Shown here: positions 49,372 through 59,063 of the stretch, piece after piece
How positions within the stretch are numbered: position 1 is the first letter of the stretch
Layout of the letters: each line of letters opens with the position of its first letter
Source of the DNA: Clostridiales bacterium
GTDB taxonomy: Bacteria > Bacillota > Clostridia > Lachnospirales > Lachnospiraceae
Assembly: GCA_012519195.1 (NCBI GenBank)
Contig: JAAYQP010000151.1
Coordinates: 1 to 64,000, forward strand
Reading direction: 5' to 3'
Length of the DNA: 64,000 nt
The notes under the pieces: model-generated
Told to the model about the DNA's origin: nothing
The model's database searches: none
The model's input: only the letters and a program-made list of their open reading frames with translations
Position numbers and translations under genes: made by a program

Positions 49372-50514
49372 ATGAAAAAGAGAACAATTATGTTAGTAAT
49401 GGGACTTAGCATTGTAATGCTAGCTGGCGGATGTAGTAAGAATTCCGCAAATGAGGGGAATACAGATAACAAAGTGACAGAGACAGCGGATGATAAAGAT
49501 GAGACGAATACATCAGATACAACGAATGGTATAACAACTGTTACCAAGGAAGATTATAAGGTTAGTGATTATATAACTTTAGGAAAATATAAAGGTGTAG
49601 AAGTAACAATTGAAAAGCAGGAAGTAACAGATCAGGATGTTGACGCTGCAATTCAAATGGAATTAGAGTATAATGCGAAAGAGGAAGAGATAACAGATAG
49701 AAAAACCGTAGAAGACGGTGATATTGTTAATATCGATTATGAGGGATTTAAGGATGGAGTTGCTTTTGAAGGCGGTAAAGATGAAGGTGCAGATCTAGAG
49801 ATTGGTTCTAATTCATTTATTCCTGGATTTGAAGAGGGATTAATTGGCGCTACTGTAGGAGAGCAGGTGGATCTGAATCTTACATTCCCTGAAAACTATC
49901 ATGCAGAGGATCTTGCAGGACAGGATGTTGTTTTTAAAGTTACTGTAAATTCTATTAAAAGGCTGGTTGTACCTGAGTTAGACGAGAATTATGTAAAGGA
50001 AAATACGGAATTTGAAACTGTAGATGCCTACAGACAAAATATTCGTGAATCCCTTGAAAAAGAGATCGAAGCTGAAAAGGAGCAGGAGAAACTGCAAAGT
50101 GTAATCCAGGCAATTATTGATGGTTCGGAAATTAAATCCTATCCTGAGAATCTACTTGAATTCTATAAGGCAGATTTTAAGAATTATTATATACAATACG
50201 CTTCTTATTTTGGAATGGATTTTGCTAACTTTTTAGCAACATCAGGAGTGACAGAGGAAGAATTTGAGGCAGAGGCACTAAAATTTGCAGAAGCTATGGC
50301 ATCTCAGGAATTAGTTTTGAATTCAATTATTGATACAGAGGATATCGAGCTTACCGAGGAAGAATACCAAGATGGGCTAACAAAAATGGCCAGTGACTAT
50401 GGTTATCCATCCAGTGAAGAACTATTAGCTGTATTTACAGAAAAGCAAGTAAAAGAAGCTTTACTTTGGCAGAAAGCCATGGATCTTGTAGTAGCAGAGG
50501 CAATCGAATTATAA
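49372..50514 (+). CDS. Trigger-factor-like FKBP peptidyl-prolyl isomerase lipoprotein
   Basis: Lipobox MLAGGCSK; FKBP segment (DIVNIDYEGFKDGVAFEGG..FIPGFEEGLIGATVGE) and trigger-factor C-terminal-like region. Confidence 0.85.
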   Translation: MKKRTIMLVMGLSIVMLAGGCSKNSANEGNTDNKVTETADDKDETNTSDTTNGITTVTKEDYKVSDYITLGKYKGVEVTIEKQEVTDQDVDAAIQMELEYNAKEEEITDRKTVEDGDIVNIDYEGFKDGVAFEGGKDEGADLEIGSNSFIPGFEEGLIGATVGEQVDLNLTFPENYHAEDLAGQDVVFKVTVNSIKRLVVPELDENYVKENTEFETVDAYRQNIRESLEKEIEAEKEQEKLQSVIQAIIDGSEIKSYPENLLEFYKADFKNYYIQYASYFGMDFANFLATSGVTEEEFEAEALKFAEAMASQELVLNSIIDTEDIELTEEEYQDGLTKMASDYGYPSSEELLAVFTEKQVKEALLWQKAMDLVVAEAIEL

Positions 50515-50656
50515 ACTTGACAAGTAAAATTGTGGATGCTATACTACGAAAGATATCTGCTTCATAAAAGTAAAATGAAAATGTAAAATATTTGATTGTA
50601 TGGGAGTTTACTCTTGATACAGGAATAAATTTTATATCGATAAATTTTAATGAATC

Positions 50657-50690
50657 AGCTCTTGGTCATAATGGACTAAGAGCTTTTTTG
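50657..50690 (+). terminator. Intrinsic terminator
   Basis: AGCTCTTGGTCA..GGACTAAGAGCTTTTTT. Confidence 0.75.
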
Positions 50691-50810
50691 TGGAGTAGTC
50701 AAATGGTGCATTTTGATAATTCCTTAGATGATTATGGTTACATACTAAGTATAAGGATAGGGAATTATATGAAATAAATGAAGAACTATAGATAGAGAAA
50801 GGAATTAAAT

Positions 50811-52400
50811 ATGCAAGTAACAAAATTTGAAGAACTAGAGTTAAGTAGCCAGATTCTCCGAGCAGTGGAGGATATGGGTTTTGAGGAAATGTCACCGATA
50901 CAGGCAAAGGCAATCCCTAGTTTACTAGAAGGAAAGGATATCGTTGGACAAGCACAGACAGGAACAGGTAAGACTGCAGCATTTGGAATACCTCTGCTAG
51001 AAAAAGTGGATCCAAAAAATAAATCCATACAGGCACTTGTATTATGCCCTACGAGAGAGCTAGCAATCCAGGTTGCAGAGGAATTTCGTAAGCTGGGAAA
51101 ATATATGCATGGCATTAAGATCCTTCCGGTTTATGGGGGACAGGAAATTTCAAAGCAGATTCGCTCGATAAAATCCGGTATCCAGATAATAATCGGAACT
51201 CCTGGTAGGGTTATGGATCATATGCGCAGGAAAACAATTAAATTAGATGGGATTAAAATGATTGTTCTAGATGAGGCAGATGAAATGCTCAATATGGGAT
51301 TTCGGGAGGATATTGAAACAATTCTCAGCCAAATTTCAACAGAACGACAGACGGTTATGTTTTCCGCAACAATGCCGGGTCCTATTCTTGATATCGCAAA
51401 AACCTATCAAAAGAATCCATCTATAATTAAGGTTGTGAAGAAAGAACTTACAGTACCTAAAATTGAGCAATATTATTATGAGGTTACTCCGAAAAACAAA
51501 GAGGAAGTGCTTTCCCGCTTACTTGATATCTATAATCCAAAACTATCTCTTGTCTTTTGCAATACCAAAAAGAAGGTGGATGAACTTACTGCGGCTTTGC
51601 AGGGAAGAGGTTATTTTGTAGAAGGCCTCCATGGAGACTTAAAACAACAACAAAGAGATCGAGTAATGAATAGTTTCCGAAACGGAAGGACGGAGATCTT
51701 AGTTGCGACGGATGTTGCCGCAAGAGGGATTGATGTCGATGATGTAGAGGCAGTATTTAACTACGATGTACCTCAGGATGACGACTACTATGTCCATCGG
51801 ATTGGCCGTACAGGCCGTGCTGGCAGGGAAGGAAGGGCATTTACCCTCGTAGTAGGCAAAGAGGTATATAAGCTAAAAGACATCCAAAGATATTGTAAAA
51901 CAAAGATAAAGATACAGCCAATCCCATCTCTTAATGATGTAACGGAAGTAAAAGCAGAGAAAATTCTGGATAAAATAGTAGATATCATAGAGAATGAGGA
52001 ACTTACAAAGATGGTTAGTTTAATAGAGGATAAAGTAAATGAAACAGGTACTACCTCTTTGGATATTGCAGCAGCCTTCTTGAAAATGGCTATGGGGAAC
52101 GATAACGGCAAAGAGGAGTCCGGGGATATACTGGATTTTGGTGATACTGGAGCGGAAGCTGGCATGGTTAGATTATTTATCAATCTAGGTAAGAAGCAGA
52201 ATATCCGCCCTGGAGATATCCTTGGCGCCATTGCAGGAGAAACCGGTATGCCCGGAAAACTAATTGGAACGATTGATATGTATGATAAATATACTTTTGT
52301 TGAAGTACCGCGGGAATATGCAGCCGAAGTCATTCAGATTATGAAGTCCGCAAAGATTAAAGGGAAAAGTATCAACATTGAACCTGCGAATAAAAAATAG
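50811..52400 (+). CDS. DEAD-box RNA helicase with DbpA-like C-terminal RNA-binding domain
   Basis: AQTGTGKTAAFGIP, VLDEADEML, SATMPG, HRIGRTGRAGR; C-term VRLFINLGKKQNIRPGDILGAIAGETGMPG. Confidence 0.94.
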   Translation: MQVTKFEELELSSQILRAVEDMGFEEMSPIQAKAIPSLLEGKDIVGQAQTGTGKTAAFGIPLLEKVDPKNKSIQALVLCPTRELAIQVAEEFRKLGKYMHGIKILPVYGGQEISKQIRSIKSGIQIIIGTPGRVMDHMRRKTIKLDGIKMIVLDEADEMLNMGFREDIETILSQISTERQTVMFSATMPGPILDIAKTYQKNPSIIKVVKKELTVPKIEQYYYEVTPKNKEEVLSRLLDIYNPKLSLVFCNTKKKVDELTAALQGRGYFVEGLHGDLKQQQRDRVMNSFRNGRTEILVATDVAARGIDVDDVEAVFNYDVPQDDDYYVHRIGRTGRAGREGRAFTLVVGKEVYKLKDIQRYCKTKIKIQPIPSLNDVTEVKAEKILDKIVDIIENEELTKMVSLIEDKVNETGTTSLDIAAAFLKMAMGNDNGKEESGDILDFGDTGAEAGMVRLFINLGKKQNIRPGDILGAIAGETGMPGKLIGTIDMYDKYTFVEVPREYAAEVIQIMKSAKIKGKSINIEPANKK

Positions 52401-52410
52401 CTTTGTTTAC

Positions 52411-52457
52411 TTGACAGTACTCGTTATCCAGGAGTATAATAATAATAACTATTACTG
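52411..52457 (+). promoter_or_regulatory. perR-like gene promoter (TTGACA-N18-TATAAT) with overlapping PerR-box-like operator TAATA-ATAAC-TATTA
   Basis: Hexamers at 52411-52416 and 52435-52440; 15-bp inverted repeat 52440-52454. Confidence 0.65.
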
Positions 52458-52473
52458 GAATGGAGTGAAAACA

Positions 52474-52869
52474 ATGGCCACGCTTAAATATAGCCGGCAA
52501 AGAGAAGCCATTAAGGAATACCTATCACATACCCACGATCATCCGTCGGCTGATACAATTTATATGCATATTCGCCAGCAGTACCCGAATATAAGCTTAG
52601 GAACTGTTTATCGTAATCTAAATTTATTAGTGGAACAAGGTGAAATCATTAAGATAAATTGTCAGGATGGAAGTGACCGTTTCGATGGTAATACAGACCC
52701 CCATTATCATTTTTTATGCAAAGATTGTAATAATGTACTGGATCTTGAGATGAAATCCATCGATCATATTAATGTTATTGCAGGAGCAGATTTTGATGGT
52801 AAGATTGAAGGCAATGTAACCTTTTTCTATGGCCTTTGTCCGGAATGTAATAGACAACATGAAGTGTAA
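52474..52869 (+). CDS. perR: Fur-family regulator, PerR-like
   Basis: Fur-type DNA-binding and metal motifs (HPSADTIYMHIRQQYPNISLGTVYRNLNLL; HYHFLCKDCNNVLD; CPEC). Confidence 0.82.
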   Translation: MATLKYSRQREAIKEYLSHTHDHPSADTIYMHIRQQYPNISLGTVYRNLNLLVEQGEIIKINCQDGSDRFDGNTDPHYHFLCKDCNNVLDLEMKSIDHINVIAGADFDGKIEGNVTFFYGLCPECNRQHEV

Positions 52870-52890
52870 TTAGCTAAGCAGAGTGAAAAA

Positions 52891-52935
52891 GCAGCCTTAA
52901 GTGACGATATCATAGTCATACAGGGCTGCCTTTTT
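52891..52935 (+). terminator. Intrinsic terminator
   Basis: GCAGCC..GGGCTGCC-TTTTT. Confidence 0.65.
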
Positions 52936-52969
52936 GTTACCAAGATTTATAAAAAATGAAAGAAAGGTA

Positions 52970-53021
52970 TTGACATTAAGTTAAGATTAGTATATTATAT
53001 TAATAACGATAACAATTACTG
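52970..53021 (+). promoter_or_regulatory. Rubrerythrin promoter (TTGACA-N17-TATTAT) with PerR-box-like site
   Basis: ATAACAATTACTG (53009-53021) matches ATAACTATTACTG (52445-52457) at 12/13. Confidence 0.6.
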
Positions 53022-53063
53022 ATATTGTTGTCATAATTATCTATGAAAAAGGAGTATTTGAAA

Positions 53064-53606
53064 ATGAAAAAATTTGTATGTCAGATTTGTGGATACGTTC
53101 ATGAAGGAGAAAGTGCACCAGAAGCATGTCCTATTTGTAAAGCGCCTAGTGATAAGTTTACTGAGAAGGCAGAAGGCAATTTATGGGCAGATGAGCACGT
53201 TGTAGGCGTTGCTAAGGGTGTTAGTGAAGATATTATAAAGGATCTAAGAGATAATTTCATGGGCGAGTGTACAGAGGTTGGTATGTACCTTGCTATGGCT
53301 AGAGTGGCACATAGAGAAGGATATCCTGAGATTGGACTCTACTATGAGAAGGCTGCTTGGGAAGAAGCTGAGCATGCAGCTAAATTTGCAGAACTTTTGG
53401 GAGAGGTTGTTACTGACAGTACAAAGAAAAATCTTCAGATGAGAGTAGAAGCTGAAAGTGGCGCTTGCATGGGCAAGAAGGACTTGGCAACCCGTGCTAA
53501 GGCAGCGAATTTGGATGCAATTCATGATACCGTACATGAGATGGCTAAGGATGAAGCTAGACATGGAAAGGCTTTCGAAGGGCTACTGAATAGATACTTC
53601 AATTAA
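53064..53606 (+). CDS. Reverse rubrerythrin (N-terminal rubredoxin-like, C-terminal diiron domain)
   Basis: [28 protein letters not shown] then [38 protein letters not shown]. Confidence 0.93.
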   Translation: MKKFVCQICGYVHEGESAPEACPICKAPSDKFTEKAEGNLWADEHVVGVAKGVSEDIIKDLRDNFMGECTEVGMYLAMARVAHREGYPEIGLYYEKAAWEEAEHAAKFAELLGEVVTDSTKKNLQMRVEAESGACMGKKDLATRAKAANLDAIHDTVHEMAKDEARHGKAFEGLLNRYFN

Positions 53607-53847
53607 TATATAATTTTACTAAGATATAAATTTTAGGCATATGAATGAATTTTAAATGAGGTATATTTATAGTAATATAGTTTATACATTCCTTTATCTG
53701 CCTAAGGATAATAATTAATTACATATTTTAAACTGCTTACATCTAAGTATATATGATCTTGGATTATATATACTTCCCCTTATATATTGTTCCCAGCATA
53801 GAAATACGCCCCCACTTCCCTAGGGGCGTATTTCGCTTTATGTAATC

Positions 53848-53991
53848 CTATTTAATACGAGTTACATGTACACAATAAACATATACATTTTGTATCTTTT
53901 TAGCCTCTACTCCATCTACATGGATAATTGGTTGTGTTTCAGAAGGGGTTATGTAAATCTTGAAGATAATTCCATCTTGGTTCACACGCAT
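53848..53991 (-). CDS. Small ORF, 47 aa (MRVNQDGIIFKIYITPSETQPIIHVDGVEAKKIQNVYVYCVHVTRIK)
   Basis: ATG..TAG on the minus strand in an otherwise empty intergenic region; protein-like composition; weak AAGGAA upstream; absent from the 60-aa-minimum ORF track. Confidence 0.4.
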   Translation of the reverse strand: MRVNQDGIIFKIYITPSETQPIIHVDGVEAKKIQNVYVYCVHVTRIK

Positions 53992-54223
53992 GTTCCTTAT
54001 GTTTTATATTTTAGAACTATTTAATAACAAAGTCAATGTAATATACGAATTGTGTCGATTATTATTCTTCTTAATGATTTTGCTTGCTTAATAAGCTCCC
54101 CACAAAGACATTCTATACTGTTGTATATTTTTATACTTCGGTACAATAATATTATATGTCATATTTTCTGTCAACTACTTCCTGTTATAACTCTAGATTT
54201 AAAATTAGCTTATATAAATAAAG

Positions 54224-54273
54224 AAAGGACGCATTGCATCCTAACTCAAAAATTAGTTGTGCAATACGCCCTT
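54224..54273 (-). terminator. Terminator of spoVG
   Basis: Minus strand GGGCGTATTGCA..TGCAATGCGTCC-TTTCTTTATTT. Confidence 0.65.
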
Positions 54274-54293
54274 AGTCTTTTTGTTACTGTCTC

Positions 54294-54578
54294 TTACAAA
54301 TCTTCTAGTTCTGTGTCGGTATCTAAAGCCGCAATTTCGTACTTTTCAAGGATTATTTTTTGGATCATTTCCCTTGTGTCCGAATTAATTGGATGAGCAA
54401 TATCTCTGTACTCACCATCTCCGGCTTTTCTACTCGGCATAGCAATGAATAAGCCTTTGTCGCCTTCAATTACTTTGATATCGTGAACAACAAAATCGTT
54501 ATCAATTGTAATTGAAACAACTGCTTTCATCTTTCCCTCCTTGCTAACCTTTCGTACTCGCACATCTGTAATTTGCAT
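54294..54578 (-). CDS. spoVG: Septation/sporulation regulator SpoVG
   Basis: [51 protein letters not shown]. Confidence 0.97.
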   Translation of the reverse strand: MQITDVRVRKVSKEGKMKAVVSITIDNDFVVHDIKVIEGDKGLFIAMPSRKAGDGEYRDIAHPINSDTREMIQKIILEKYEIAALDTDTELEDL

Positions 54579-55078
54579 TGCATGGTCCCCCTTCTGTCAT
54601 AATTTATCGTTAGTTAATTAGAGAAAGTTATGTTTAACTGATGTTAATTTCACTTTTCCCTTTACTAAGCCAATCTTATACTCCCTATGTAATGTCAACA
54701 TTTAATGTCAATATATCATCATAAAACATTATAAAATGTATGATTTTGTTACTATATGTACAACTATAAAGATATTATAACACATAATTTTAAAAATGTG
54801 AATAATATTTACGAAATAATTGCTATATTTTACATTTTTTATGGCATAATAGATAATATTAACACGCTTTTCTCAACTTTTACTTCTTTTTTAACCATTT
54901 TAAATGATACTAGCAATCTAAACCCATAATAGGAATATAATTACTATAGACCCATATGATGTCTTGGTGTATCTTCCTGCCCACGAGGATTTTTTTATTG
55001 TAATTTAACCGAAATAGGTTATAATAGCAGATAGTTAATTATCCATTTTCATAAAATATTTAGAATAGGAAGTGTAAC

Positions 55079-56482
55079 ATGTATAAAATAGATTTTAATA
55101 AACCGTGCAGGATACATTTTATTGGCATTGGTGGAATTAGCATGAGTGGATTTGCTGAATATTTACATAATATCGGATTTCAAGTCAGCGGCTCTGATAG
55201 CACAAAAAGCAAGATTACCGAGCACTTAACCGAATTAGGGATTGAGGTACATTATGGACAGAGACGGGCCAATATTACGCCGGATATTAAAGTGGTTATT
55301 TATACCGCAGCCATCTCAAAGGATAATGAGGAATTTTTAGAGGTTCAAGATCGGGGTATTCCCATGCTAAATCGTTCTGAGTTAATTGGACAGCTAATGC
55401 TAAACTTCAATGATTCAATTGCAATCTCTGGAACCCATGGTAAGACGACAACTACCTCCATGCTTTCACAACTGTTTATCGATGGATGCCTAGATCCAAC
55501 GATTTCCGTTGGTGGTATTCTAGAAGCGATCGGCGGAAATATCCGGATGGGAAAATCGGAGCACTTTATTGTAGAAGCCTGTGAATATACCAATACCTTC
55601 TTAGATTTTTATCCAAAGAGAAGTGTTATTTTAAATATTGACGAAGATCATCTTGATTTCTTTAAAGATATTAAGGATATTCGTCATTCCTTCCATGAGT
55701 TTGCAAAATTACTTCCAAAGAATGGCCAGCTTTTTATCAATGGGGAAATTGATAATTATGAGGAAATTACCAAGGACCTAGATTGCGAAGTTTTTACTTA
55801 TGGTATCACAGATCCGGCCTTTCGTAAAACCGATATTGCCTATGATTACTCCGCAGATAATATCGATTTTGACGATATGAGAGACGGAAGCTTTGATTTG
55901 TACTTTAAGGGACAATATATTGATCGTATTAAACTTAATGTACTTGGGATCCATAATATTTCGAATGCTCTACCCGCCATAGCGATCGCCATGCAGGCTG
56001 GAGTACCGATGACAACAATTAAAAGGTCTCTCCTTTCCTTTAAAAATTCCAAGCGTCGCTTTGAATATAAGGGAAGTATTGGTGGTGTTAAGATTGTTGA
56101 TGATTATGCCCATCATCCAACCGCAATCACAGCAACACTTTCTGCCGCACGGGCTTATCCCCATAATACCTTGTGGTGCGTTTTCCAACCCCATACCTAT
56201 AGCCGTACCAAAAAGCATCTTAAAGAATTTGCAAAATCTTTAGCCCTAGCAGATAAGATTGTACTATCCGATATTTATCCTTCCAGAGAAAAGGATCCTG
56301 GTGATATTTCCTCTAGGGATTTAGTCCGTGAATTAGAACTTTTGGGAAAAGAAGTATACTATTTTCCCAGTTTTGATGAAATTGAAAACTTTTTATTACA
56401 AAATTGTATAAACGATGATTTGTTGATAACTATGGGCGCCGGAGACATTGTTTCCGTGGGAGAATCTCTTCTAGGGCTGTAG
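55079..56482 (+). CDS. murC: UDP-N-acetylmuramate-L-alanine ligase
   Basis: HFIGIGGISMSGFAEYLHNIGFQVSGSD; ISGTHGKTTTTSML. Confidence 0.96.
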   Translation: MYKIDFNKPCRIHFIGIGGISMSGFAEYLHNIGFQVSGSDSTKSKITEHLTELGIEVHYGQRRANITPDIKVVIYTAAISKDNEEFLEVQDRGIPMLNRSELIGQLMLNFNDSIAISGTHGKTTTTSMLSQLFIDGCLDPTISVGGILEAIGGNIRMGKSEHFIVEACEYTNTFLDFYPKRSVILNIDEDHLDFFKDIKDIRHSFHEFAKLLPKNGQLFINGEIDNYEEITKDLDCEVFTYGITDPAFRKTDIAYDYSADNIDFDDMRDGSFDLYFKGQYIDRIKLNVLGIHNISNALPAIAIAMQAGVPMTTIKRSLLSFKNSKRRFEYKGSIGGVKIVDDYAHHPTAITATLSAARAYPHNTLWCVFQPHTYSRTKKHLKEFAKSLALADKIVLSDIYPSREKDPGDISSRDLVRELELLGKEVYYFPSFDEIENFLLQNCINDDLLITMGAGDIVSVGESLLGL

Positions 56483-56667
56483 TTATCCACATTATCCACA
56501 GGATTATCAACATTTTTTGCGATTTCATCCTGTGGATAATTTTTTTATTCTAAACTTTTCTACAAAAATAGACTTTGAGGTCAAATTCCGCTTTAAATCT
56601 ATGGGCTTCCTTATTTATTTACATAATTTTACATAATCCTCTCTTTATTCTATCCACATTATCCACA
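56483..56667. promoter_or_regulatory. DnaA-box cluster
   Basis: TTATCCACA at 56483-56491, 56492-56500 and 56659-56667 (+), TGTGGATAA at 56531-56539 (-); near matches TTATCAACA 56504-56512 and CTATCCACA 56650-56658. Confidence 0.85.
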
Positions 56668-56827
56668 ACATCAACATTTAAAAAAAGCCCAGAAAACCCT
56701 TTAATTATGCTATTTGCAGTTATCTTTTTTCATGTTATAATAACCACGAAAGACGGAAATGTCGGTAATAACTTTAATCTGTGTAACCATGATATGATAA
56801 TATAGCTAAGGGGGGATCGATGTAATT

Positions 56828-57943
56828 ATGAACAAAATAGAATTAAATACACAGGGTATCTCAAATTTTACAGTAATTCCGAATACCTTTATCGACAAAT
56901 TTATGCCCTCCGCAAACGGGGCATATGTTAAAGTGTATCTATATCTGTTACGCTGTTTTTCCGGTAATTGTCCGGAAATCACAATTTCCTCCATCGCTGA
57001 TTGTCTCGAAAATACAGAAAAAGACATTATTCGTGCATTAAATTATTGGGAAAAGCTTAATCTACTAGCATTGACTCTTAATAGGCAGAATGAAATCACA
57101 AAGATTACATCGGTGGATATAAGTAGTATTAGTGATGGCAATTACCAACAGATGAACTCAAGTATGACAAACACAGGTAGAAACGAGATTATTGGTACAG
57201 ATTCCGAACTTGATGAAATCGCAGTCAGTATACATACAGGAACAAAACCTGCTCAAAGGCAGAGTTATTCCGCAGAGAAAGTTGAACAGCTAACAAGCAA
57301 TGACGAGATTCAATGGGCTATGCATATTGTTGAGATCTATCTGGATCGTCCTTTGAAACCGATGGATATTCAGTTGATTCTTTATCTTTATGAAGAGCTC
57401 CATTTTTCTGCAGAGCTAATTATGTATCTATATGAGTATTGCGTTTCCAGAGGAAAGAAAAACACCTCCTATATCGAGGCTGTTGCCCTATCCTGGGCGG
57501 AGGAAGGTATTGATACGGAGGAAAAAGCAAAGGAAGCAACCACTACTTACAACGAACATTTTAATGCCGTTAACAAAGCCTTCGGCATGAATCGGGCACC
57601 GGGACAGATCGAACGACAATATATAAAGAAATGGGTAGAAGTTTTCCGTTTTACCGATGATATTATTACAGAAGCCTGTAATCGGACCATCCTTAATACA
57701 CAAAAACCGGACTTTAAATATACGGATAAGATTCTTGAGACCTGGTTTAAAAAAGGTGTGAAAGGGAAGAAAGACATAGCAAGATTAGATGAAGAGTTTA
57801 ACAAAAATAATCGTAATTATAATAGCAAGGTAACCCCATTGGTAAAAAGCTCAACTAACAAGTTCAATCAATTTCCTCAGAGGGCTTATACAGCAAAGGA
57901 CTATGCTGAATTGGAACGTAAACTGTTAAACAAGGGATTATAA
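56828..57943 (+). CDS. DnaD-domain replication protein
   Basis: DnaD N-like winged-helix and C-terminal DnaD-like (IERQYIKKWVEVFRFTDDIITEACNRTILNTQKPDFKYTDKILETWFKKGV). Confidence 0.88.
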   Translation: MNKIELNTQGISNFTVIPNTFIDKFMPSANGAYVKVYLYLLRCFSGNCPEITISSIADCLENTEKDIIRALNYWEKLNLLALTLNRQNEITKITSVDISSISDGNYQQMNSSMTNTGRNEIIGTDSELDEIAVSIHTGTKPAQRQSYSAEKVEQLTSNDEIQWAMHIVEIYLDRPLKPMDIQLILYLYEELHFSAELIMYLYEYCVSRGKKNTSYIEAVALSWAEEGIDTEEKAKEATTTYNEHFNAVNKAFGMNRAPGQIERQYIKKWVEVFRFTDDIITEACNRTILNTQKPDFKYTDKILETWFKKGVKGKKDIARLDEEFNKNNRNYNSKVTPLVKSSTNKFNQFPQRAYTAKDYAELERKLLNKGL

Positions 57944-57959
57944 AGGAGATACTTGTACC

Positions 57960-58958
57960 ATGGCAATCAAAAATGATCAATACAACCAGATACTTCGTGA
58001 ATTTGATAATCGTAGGCTAAAGAATAAGCATGCTCTAGACCAAAGGCGCGAAGAGGTGTTTTCTATAATTCCTGAGTTAAAGCAATTAGAAAATGAGATG
58101 ATATCCCTTTCAGCCCAATATGGCAGAAGAGCGTTATTTGGTGAGGAAAGCATTTTAGAGGAGTTGAAAGAGGAAATCTCTGCTATTAAAATCAGAATGA
58201 CCGAACTACTAGTTTCTAATGGTTATCCCTACAATTATTTAGAACTTCATTACCATTGTAACAAATGTAAGGATACCGGATTTATTGATAACGAGATATG
58301 CAATTGTTTGAAGCAGGCTATAGCAGACCTCATTTATGATGCTTCCAACCTTAAGGTAATTCTGGAACACGAGAATTTTAAGCATTTTTCATTTCACTAT
58401 TATTCCGACGATTATATTGACGAGACGACTGGATTATCACCGCTTTCTAATATACAGAAAGTAGTGGCTTCCTGCAAAAGTTTTATCCGCCATTTTAAAG
58501 ACAAAAAGGACAATCTATTACTAATGGGTAATACCGGAGTCGGTAAAACTTTCCTGGCGAATTGTATAGCCAAGGAACTTTTGGACCGTGGCTATACCGT
58601 GATCTATCTTACATCATTTCGCCTCTTTGATATCTTGGAAAAGAATAAGTTTGGAAAAAATGAAGATAATTATATTGCAGCAAACCAGTTTGATTATATT
58701 TTAGACTGTGATTTGCTAATTATTGATGATTTGGGGACAGAACTGAATAATGCTTTTACCACCTCGCAATTATACCTAATTATCAATGAACGTTTACTCA
58801 GGCAAAAATCGACGATCATTTCTACCAATTTATCTCTTGAAAACCTAAATACAAATTATAGTGAACGAGTATATTCAAGAATTATCAGTAATTACACTAT
58901 TTACCGGATTTTCGGTGAAGACATTCGTTTACATAAAGCACTCAATAATTTTAACTAA
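57960..58958 (+). CDS. DnaC/DnaI-like helicase loader ATPase
   Basis: LLLMGNTGVGKTFLANCIAKEL; DLLIIDDLGTE; zinc-binding CNKCKDTGFIDNEICNCL. Confidence 0.9.
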   Translation: MAIKNDQYNQILREFDNRRLKNKHALDQRREEVFSIIPELKQLENEMISLSAQYGRRALFGEESILEELKEEISAIKIRMTELLVSNGYPYNYLELHYHCNKCKDTGFIDNEICNCLKQAIADLIYDASNLKVILEHENFKHFSFHYYSDDYIDETTGLSPLSNIQKVVASCKSFIRHFKDKKDNLLLMGNTGVGKTFLANCIAKELLDRGYTVIYLTSFRLFDILEKNKFGKNEDNYIAANQFDYILDCDLLIIDDLGTELNNAFTTSQLYLIINERLLRQKSTIISTNLSLENLNTNYSERVYSRIISNYTIYRIFGEDIRLHKALNNFN

Positions 58959-59063
58959 AATTAGACATAAAGTGCAAAACCGCCTTGACTTAACCAATTT
59001 ATAATGGTATAACATAAGTTGCTTTTAAACGAACGAACAATCATCTATATGGAGGGAAATGTA

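Noticed and set aside
50592-50777. 61-aa ORF between the trigger-factor-like gene and the DEAD helicase gene
   Set aside because: It runs through an intrinsic terminator (50657-50690), lacks an RBS and has no family features.
53744-53776. AAGTATATAT..ATATATACTT inverted repeat after rubrerythrin
   Set aside because: Very low complexity AT repeat with no U-tract; expected by chance in this composition.
54052-54396. 114-aa plus-strand ORF antisense to spoVG
   Set aside because: Overlaps well-supported spoVG and its terminator; no coding evidence.
56483-56667. Possibility that the DnaA-box cluster is the chromosomal oriC
   Set aside because: No dnaA, dnaN, recF, gyrB or rpmH nearby; boxes fit a DnaA-controlled or titration site better. 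Left open pending GC skew.
56575-56805. 76-aa ORF in the murC-dnaD intergenic region
   Set aside because: AT-rich region with DnaA boxes inside; no RBS; low-complexity translation. Better explained as regulatory DNA.
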